A model generated the notes under the pieces. The model saw only the letters and a list, made by a program, of their open reading frames with translations, was not told the DNA's origin and made no database searches. A stretch of 64,000 bases of DNA from Diphasiastrum complanatum (taxonomy: Eukaryota > Streptophyta > Lycopodiopsida > Lycopodiales > Lycopodiaceae), in NCBI GenBank assembly GCA_029204225.1, contig CM055110.1:40884401-40948400 (forward strand), in the 5' to 3' direction. Both the position numbers and the translations under genes were made by a program. This document shows positions 58,108 through 64,000 of this stretch, piece by piece; the stretch's first letter is position 1, and every line of letters begins with the position of its first letter.

Positions 58108-58612
58108 TTACTTGAACAATTTGTTTAAGGCTGAGCATAAGAAATCTAACAGTTTCTTGGATAGCCAAGATACAATATTTTCTCCAAGAAAGATAGTATA
58201 GGCACTTGTGGATTTTCTATCCACCTTGTCACTTGCAAAATTTGAGTTTGAGTAGGCAACCATTAATAGATCCTGACTTTTGTAGAACAATCCATAATCA
58301 TTTGTAGAGAACACATATCTCTAGACTCTCTTGGCCGATTTCCAATGATAGATTTTTGGATCTTGCATGAATTGACTTAGCTTGTGCACAAAAGATCAAA
58401 TCAGGCCTAATGATGGTCAACCAAATTAGGGAGCCAATAAGACTCCTAAAAAGGGTGATGTCCTTGAAGGATCTTCCATCTCCCTTGATAGGATCTTTTA
58501 CAACATGTGTGAAAAATGATAAAACATATCTTCCTATGTTGACTTTGGGGACTATGCTCACCTTATTTCTTGTAAATATTTTATTGTACATAGAGGAATG
58601 TGAGTTAAGCAC
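58108..58612 (-). pseudogene. Copia RNase H fragment
   Basis: 58612-58298 has DGRSFKDITLFRSLIGSLIW. 58314-58108 has DYGLFYKSQ, VAYSNSNFASDKVDRKSTSA and NIVSWLSKK. It is the same family as the young element at 28343-34500 but has lost the segment between the two pieces and is frameshifted. Confidence 0.8.
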
Positions 58613-58885
58613 ATATCCTTCTAGAATAGGTCGAGTTTGAGTTAGGTAGATCCATATTTATGTCATGCAAAAAGTTAGATAACATGCAATGTCATTCAAA
58701 GTGTGTGCATGCAACATGCAAATCAGTTTACATGATCTACACATGTCTAGGTAGTTTAGAGAGTTGACATACAGTCCATGCAATATCCATGCATGCAGTT
58801 TTACATGTGGATCTATGATAGTTGAGTTAACTAAAAGATGTGGACATTCCATGCAACTCCACTATAGAAACTCGAGCCTCATTGA
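58613..58885. other. Spacer
   Basis: No gene. Several CATGCA/ATGCAA words; precedes an LTR. Confidence 0.4.
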
Positions 58886-59213
58886 TGTAGGAAAATTTTG
58901 GCTTATTTGGCCATATTATGAATATTGAGATTTTGGTGATTTTGGCTCATTCTCTCTCTAGCTGAATGTTTGGACTCCATATTCTCTCTCTACTTGAGAG
59001 CAGCCTGTGTTTCCCATAGTGAGCACTTAGAATATTTTCTAATCAGTATCTATCATAGTGAGGGCTTAGTTTTTTGAGTCTGTGATATGTCATTGTGCTC
59101 TTGCCTTGAATTTTTCTAGTAATCTGTTCTTTGATCATTCATGTGCAATCACAACACCTCAATAAGATCTTGTAAGATGTGTAGTGAAGTTTACACGTGC
59201 CAAAAATTTCACA
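58886..59213 (+). repeat. 5' LTR of copia element F
   Basis: About 328 bp. Starts TGTAGGAAAATTTTGG and ends CCAAAAATTTCACA, imperfect inverted ends, directly before a primer-binding site. The start may be three bases further left. Confidence 0.6.
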
Positions 59214-59225
59214 TGGTATCGGAGG
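59214..59225 (+). promoter_or_regulatory. Copia primer-binding site
   Basis: TGGTATCGGAGG, one A-to-G change from TGGTATCAGAGG, immediately after the LTR. Confidence 0.7.
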
Positions 59226-59619
59226 TTTGTGCTTTGTAGAGGTGAGGGTACATACATCAGATCTTGAGTGCTTTTGCTTGTAGAAACTCGGATTTGGGAG
59301 AGGGATCCAAACTCATTGGCAATTCAACCATCTATGGATCGTAAGTGGATCAAATCAAGCCTGATTTGCTTCAGCTGAGCCCTGTACGGATAGAGAGCTC
59401 ACACGTGTGAAATCAACCCTCTTTGTTTGAGTGCTACTTCTCAAGGAATAGAAGTTGACATCAAGTTGATTGATTTTATATTGTGAGCTTGATCTTACAT
59501 ATTCTGTTGCAAGATTTCAATAGTTTGGATCAAAATTTCAAGTTAGATCCTAGATTGAGAGAATAACAACACATTCAATTCCATTTTTTGTCATTACTAG
59601 GAAATCTCTCAAAGAGAAC

Positions 59620-60880
59620 ATGTCTTCAACTGGTTCATATTTTTTGGAGCATAGTGAGAGATTAACATCTTCCAATTGTGCAATGTGGAAGATAAGAATG
59701 GAATCATTATTGATTCTACAAGATGTAATGGACATTGTGAGTGGAGTTGAAGAAGAACCTGTAGCTCCTAATGAAGCTGCAACATTTAAGAAGAGAACTA
59801 AAATTGCCCTTCATTTCATAAAATGAATGTCACAAATGAAGTGTTAAGGGAGATCAGTATATGCACTACTGCCAAGGAGGCTTGGGACAGTCTTTAAAAC
59901 AATCTATGAAATTAAGAATACATCAAGATTGCTTACACTTAGAAGCCAAATATTTCTAAGTTATCGGAGAGTTGATGAGAGTGCTTTAACTTATGTTATG
60001 ACAGTTAAAGGTCTTCATCAAGAGTTAGCTGGTATTGGAGATGCTCTAAAGAGCACTGAGCTTGTTCAAGTAGTCCTTAATGGACTAAGAGGATGAGTAT
60101 GACAATATTGTGCAGACTTATGCTGTCAAGGAGGAGCTACCATCTTGGAGACTCTTCAAGGAGTTCTCATTGTTGAAGAAAGCAAGCAAGAGAACAAGAT
60201 GCTGAGGATCAACAGACTTTCATTGAAGGATAGTGGAGATGACAAATCACTCTTTACCAAGGACAAGTTAAGAGGCAAGGGCAAAGGTCAACAACACTTC
60301 AAGAAGGACAAGAACAAGGCCAAAGAAGGTGGTGAGGATCAATCCTCACAAACTGCAACATCAAGTGGCAAGAAGAAGCTATCAATGATCAAATGTTTCT
60401 TTTTTGTGGCAAAAAAATCCACTATGCATCAAATTGTTTCAAGAAGAAGAACCAGTCCAAGCAAGCTAACCTTACTAATGAGGAAGAGTGTGAGGGTAAT
60501 GAGAGTGAGGGGGAGATTCTTTAATGATGTCTTCTTTTTCATCTTTTTTCTATGGTGGATAGATAGTGAGGCTTGTTCCCATATGTCTAGTTCTAGAAAC
60601 TCTTTCACAAGTCTCATGCCATAGTTAGGTTCAAAAAGATCAAATTATAGTGCATGCATCATCATCAAAATCCTTTTGTTTGAATGATGTACTTTATGTG
60701 CCTAAACTAACCAGAACCTCATTAGTGTAGGACAGTTGTTTGATAGTGGATTGGATGTCAAATTTCATGTTGACAAGTGTGTAATCTCGAGGGGAGAATG
60801 AAGTGATAGCTAGAGGATCTAGAATTGGAAAGTTGTACAAGCTAGATTCTAGAGAGAGTGCTAAACTTCTGATGTTGCTT
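59620..60880 (+). pseudogene. Copia gag-protease relic (element F)
   Basis: Gag starts MSSTGSYFLEHSERL, with MWKIRMESLLILQDVMDIVS. Frameshifts follow near 59825 and 60090; LETLQGVLIVEESKQENKML and a basic Lys-rich stretch lead to a damaged zinc knuckle near 60390. Protease is at about 60550 (WWIDSEACSHMSS), with DSG again changed to DSE, and NLISVGQLFDSGLDV continues at 60715. It stops at about 60880, where the strand of homology switches. Closest relative in the window: 17457-20992. Confidence 0.85.
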
Positions 60881-61800
60881 AGGAACATAAACTTTATATT
60901 CTTTCTTAGAAGATGCATATCCAACAAAATTACTTCAATAGCACTAGGATAATCTTTTTTCCTAGTCTCTAAAGGAACATGCACATAACATAAGCAGCCA
61001 AAGAGCCTAAGATGATTTACCTTCGACTTTTTCTGTACAACATTTCAAATGGTGTTCTTCCTTCTATAGCAAGGTTAGGAAGCCTATTACAAAGATAATT
61101 TGCACATGCAATTGCTTCTTCCCAAATTGCTTCTTCCCCAAAATTTTGCACATTCACACAATGTTCTATTTTTCCTTTCAGCAACTCCATTTTGTTGAGG
61201 AGTATAAGAACAAGAACATTCTCTCTGTATTCCCCCTTGCCCACAATAGTCCTTTAAACTCTTGAGAGGTATATTCACCTCCACTATCACTTCTCAAACT
61301 TTTAACTTGAAAGAAAACTGCTTTTCTACATAGCTTTGAAGTAAGGAAGACATCATAAACCATGGCTTTAGAAGATAGCATGTAGATCCAAGAATATCTT
61401 GTGTAATCATCTATAAAAGAAATAAAACAATTTGCTCTCCTTTGCTCTTGGAAGAAGAGAGATGAACATCAGAATGCATGAGCTCAAATGGATGTTGAGT
61501 CTTGATGGCTGGATCTTGGAAAATGTACTATGTGTCATTTTGCCAAAACACAAGCTTCACAAGGATGAAGCTCCTTTGTCATGTCTTTGGTAGTCCAACA
61601 ACTTTTCTTCCTTGATTATAAATTGCATGGCTTTGAAATTGGGATGACCTAATCTCTTATGCCATAGATCCTCTTGATGAACTACATAACTTGAGTATCA
61701 ATCTTCACAATCCCAATGCTAGCATGTCCATTGTCTTAGTCCAGGTTCGTATTTTGTAGCACCAAAGTAAGTCTTTTGGTACCGATTTCAACTAGGCAAG
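60870..61800 (-). pseudogene. Copia integrase fragment, opposite strand
   Basis: Read leftwards: remains of the integrase zinc finger (61620-61540, CEACVLAKW), FIDDYTRYSWIYMLSSKAM near 61400, KSLRSDSGGEYTSQEFKGL, SYTPQQNGVAERKNRTLCEC, IEGRTPFEMLYRK, and VHVPLETRKKDYPSAIEVIL near 60980. Catalytic Asp and Glu words are visible, but the frame is broken many times. It meets the plus-strand gag-protease of element F back to back at about 60880. Confidence 0.8.
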
Positions 61801-62189
61801 TAATAATTGAACTAGATCATTAAAATATAGTATCTCAAAAAGAAAGACGAAGGGGGGGGGGAGGGATGCTAGTAATGTATCAAATATACCAAGAGAAAAA
61901 AAATCATGTGGCTCCATTAATTAGGTTGGTTCAACGATCATCAATTAGCTCAAATTTCTTGGTCATGTCGTTGCACAGGCAAGAAGACTATGCATTAGCA
62001 TTGTTCCTAATTGGAGGATTACTATACTTCATTTCAAACTATTTGCTATCTTGATTGAAATGCTCAATCAAAATCCTGAGCTCAAAGCAATGAAGGAAAA
62101 TCATCTACCATGGATCCCACATGATTGAATGCTTTGCTTATAGGCACGTCACAGCTCAACCAGTTTTCACAATATCTTTATCGATTTAT

Positions 62190-62192
<3 letters not shown>
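61801..62192. other. Spacer
   Basis: No gene; a short G-run lies at about 61853-61861. Confidence 0.4.

Positions 62193-62237
<45 letters not shown>
62193..62237. repeat. (GA)n microsatellite
   Basis: About 22 uninterrupted GA units. Confidence 0.95.
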
Positions 62238-62241
<4 letters not shown>

Positions 62242-62439
62242 ATGGCATGTTAACTTGTTAAATTCGCACATAGATGCTAGCCATGCAAACAGCCATCGCT
62301 CCTGTGCCAACCCATGCTCCATCCCCCGAGCGCAGCTCCATCACTCCTGCACTCAAAAAGGCGTAGGGAAATCTAAAAATGTTAAAAAAAAAGGTAAATC
62401 CTTCGAAGTTCTAAGAGGGCGAAATTTTTTTCAAGTGGT

Positions 62440-62600
62440 TTACGAAGGGAAAGGCCCTCATTCTCGGGCCTTCCAAATTAAGGCCTTGGGCCCTGGGGCT
62501 CACGCCCTGGCCAGAGGCCTAAAATCAGGGGGCCCTCAATGGGGGCCTTCCCCTTTATAAAAAATCTGACCCACCCCACTTTCTCCCCCCCATGTCAGTT
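62440..62600. other. GC-rich GGCCC-repeat stretch with TATA-like word
   Basis: Many GGCCCT, GGGCC and GGGGGCC words, partly inverted to each other, end in CCCCTTTATAAAAAAT at about 62547-62562. It could be a promoter or LTR core; no coding region is evident beyond it. Confidence 0.3.
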
Positions 62601-63240
62601 GCCCTCCCTCTCTTTGCTACTTGCTGGCTCCTCTATGGGTCTGCTACATCGATGCTGCGCTCCATGGCTTTGCTCCGATTCCTTGCGTAGATTTGCTCCG
62701 CGTGGTCATGCTACCCCATGTCACTGCTAGCGCTACGATTGAAGCAAAAGAGGAGAAGAAGATACTGATTGACACTTTTTTTTCTTGATACTGATTACAA
62801 GGAATTAGCGATTCAGCAGCAGGTCGAATTGGCAATCCAGTTTTCCATCTGACAACGAATCAGCAATCCACCTTGGACAGTGCATCAGTAGTCCGCCTGA
62901 GCACTAGAAAGTTTCATGAGCTGCTTGATGCAAAAGAAGTTGGTATCACTCAGTATGGAGCAGTAATTTAAGCGCAGGAATTAAGCATGCGTATGTGTTA
63001 GCATAGCAGCCTTTGCAACATATTGACATATTTGACACTGGTTAAGAAGATAAAGTCCAGGTATTTTCATTCACTCACCTCAGTTTTTCTAAGTAGATGC
63101 GGAGCTTGAAACCTGATGTGATTTTGTGGGAGGTCAAGCCTGTTGCTGTTTGTGACACTATGCTAGAGTCTTCATTACAACACAAAGTAAAAAACTACCC
63201 TAAAAATCTACAAACAGCATTTGAGTCCTCATAATACCTA
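62601..63240. other. Spacer
   Basis: No recognised gene; short open frames lack features. Confidence 0.4.
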
Positions 63241-63244
63241 GCTT

Positions 63245-63560
63245 GAAATTAGAAGGGAAAAATGAAAGGTGTCATTTTTTCAGTAATATTCAACATGAAA
63301 GTTAGCATTTATGTATCATTTGTCAATAACATTCAAATTGAAAGATAACATTGGTTGTAACATTCAATGGAAGACCATTTATTAGTACCATTGAAGTTGA
63401 AAAGACATCATTTCTCATTACAATTTGAAAGGTAGCATTTCTCATTAACATTCAATGTGGTACCATGTTTCACTAAGATTGAAGTTGAAAGGTATAATTT
63501 GTTAGTGACATCTAGGAAAGGTTCATTTGTTACTAACACTCAACATGAAATGTAAGTTCA
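63245..63560. repeat. Degenerate short tandem repeats
   Basis: Words of the form TTGAAAGGTAGCATTT plus CTCATTAACATTCAA recur about eight times with heavy variation, spacing about 35-45 bases. Confidence 0.6.
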
Positions 63561-64000
63561 CGTTTTGCCTTTCAAATGAAATGTGTAATTATTTTGGACC
63601 TTTTTAAAACTTTTTTTTGACTAGGGACTTGTAGATTTCAAGATTCCTTTTGAATTTTCTTGTAGCTTGAAGTTTTCAAGATTCCCTCGCAGATTTGTCA
63701 TATTACATTCCATTACATTGAGAAGAATATAACGAACTAGCATATGAAGATCAGGCTTGAAATTTGACATGCACCCGTTTGCCTTTCACCCTGAGAGCTA
63801 TTTTTGGCCCTCCCTTGCAAAGCAGGAGGACTTAGCAATCATGTCAAACATTGACATGCTTGTGTTTGGTTTAATTTCAAAAATAAATGTTTTTTATTTG
63901 TATTTTGGGTTTTCTTGAGTTAGACATGTGGCAATTTTAAATAGATTGGCTACTTTTGTAGGTTTTTTTTCTTGCTATTGCTTTTTTTTTTCTCCTTTTT
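63561..64000. other. Spacer
   Basis: AT-rich, no gene; ends in poly-T. Confidence 0.4.

Noticed and set aside
62255-62560. 101-codon plus-strand frame
   Set aside because: Passes through the GGCCC-rich low-complexity island; no domain or start context.

Overview
This is a 64 kb piece of a plant nuclear genome. The evidence is a spliced plant-type GH10 xylanase gene with short GT-AG introns, dense Ty1/copia retrotransposons primed from initiator-Met tRNA, a CACTA (En/Spm) transposon with DUF4218 and DUF4216 domains, a Ulp1-type peptidase, AT-rich spacers and long microsatellites. Codon usage and the style of the MULE-like and orphan proteins made me think of a non-flowering land plant (fern, lycophyte or moss). 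That last step is inference; nothing in the window names the species.

Layout. 0.5-2.1 kb (-): multi-exon relic of a bacterial-type (beta-class) amino-methyltransferase gene. 3.1-5.9 kb (-): decayed copia pol and its LTR. 7.0-10.1 kb (+): gag-protease-only retroelement with no reverse transcriptase, then a GC-rich cluster of palindromes. 11.1-11.5 kb: copia scrap. 11.7-15.2 kb (-): CACTA remnant carrying a hairpin MITE, a G-run, a (TC)n tract and a 56-bp tandem repeat. 17.3-23.3 kb (+): two different copia families joined head to tail. 24.0-25.4 kb (+): Ulp1/C48-like gene relic. 26.3-27.0 kb (-): orphan coding-like exons. 28.3-34.5 kb (-): complete, very young copia element with two 682-bp LTRs that differ at two positions by my reading and one intact 1322-codon gag-pol. 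34.5-37.0 kb: older LTR pieces. 37.1-37.6 kb (-): orphan exon. 38.1-41.4 kb (-): intact eight-exon xylanase gene. 43.4-52.3 kb: a copia family with several LTRs, an inverted internal segment and an inserted MULE-like gene. 53.7-55.6 kb (-): low-complexity orphan ORFs. 56.2-57.9 kb: three minisatellites. 58.1-61.8 kb: copia fragments in both orientations. 62-64 kb: simple repeats and spacer.

Function. The only clearly intact host gene is the xylanase, which by family would act on xylan in the cell wall. The only element that looks able to move is the 28.3-34.5 kb copia. Most other coding matter is broken by stops and frameshifts, often of the C-to-T (G-to-A) type expected from deamination of methylated cytosine. 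No CRISPR array, rRNA or convincing tRNA gene was seen.
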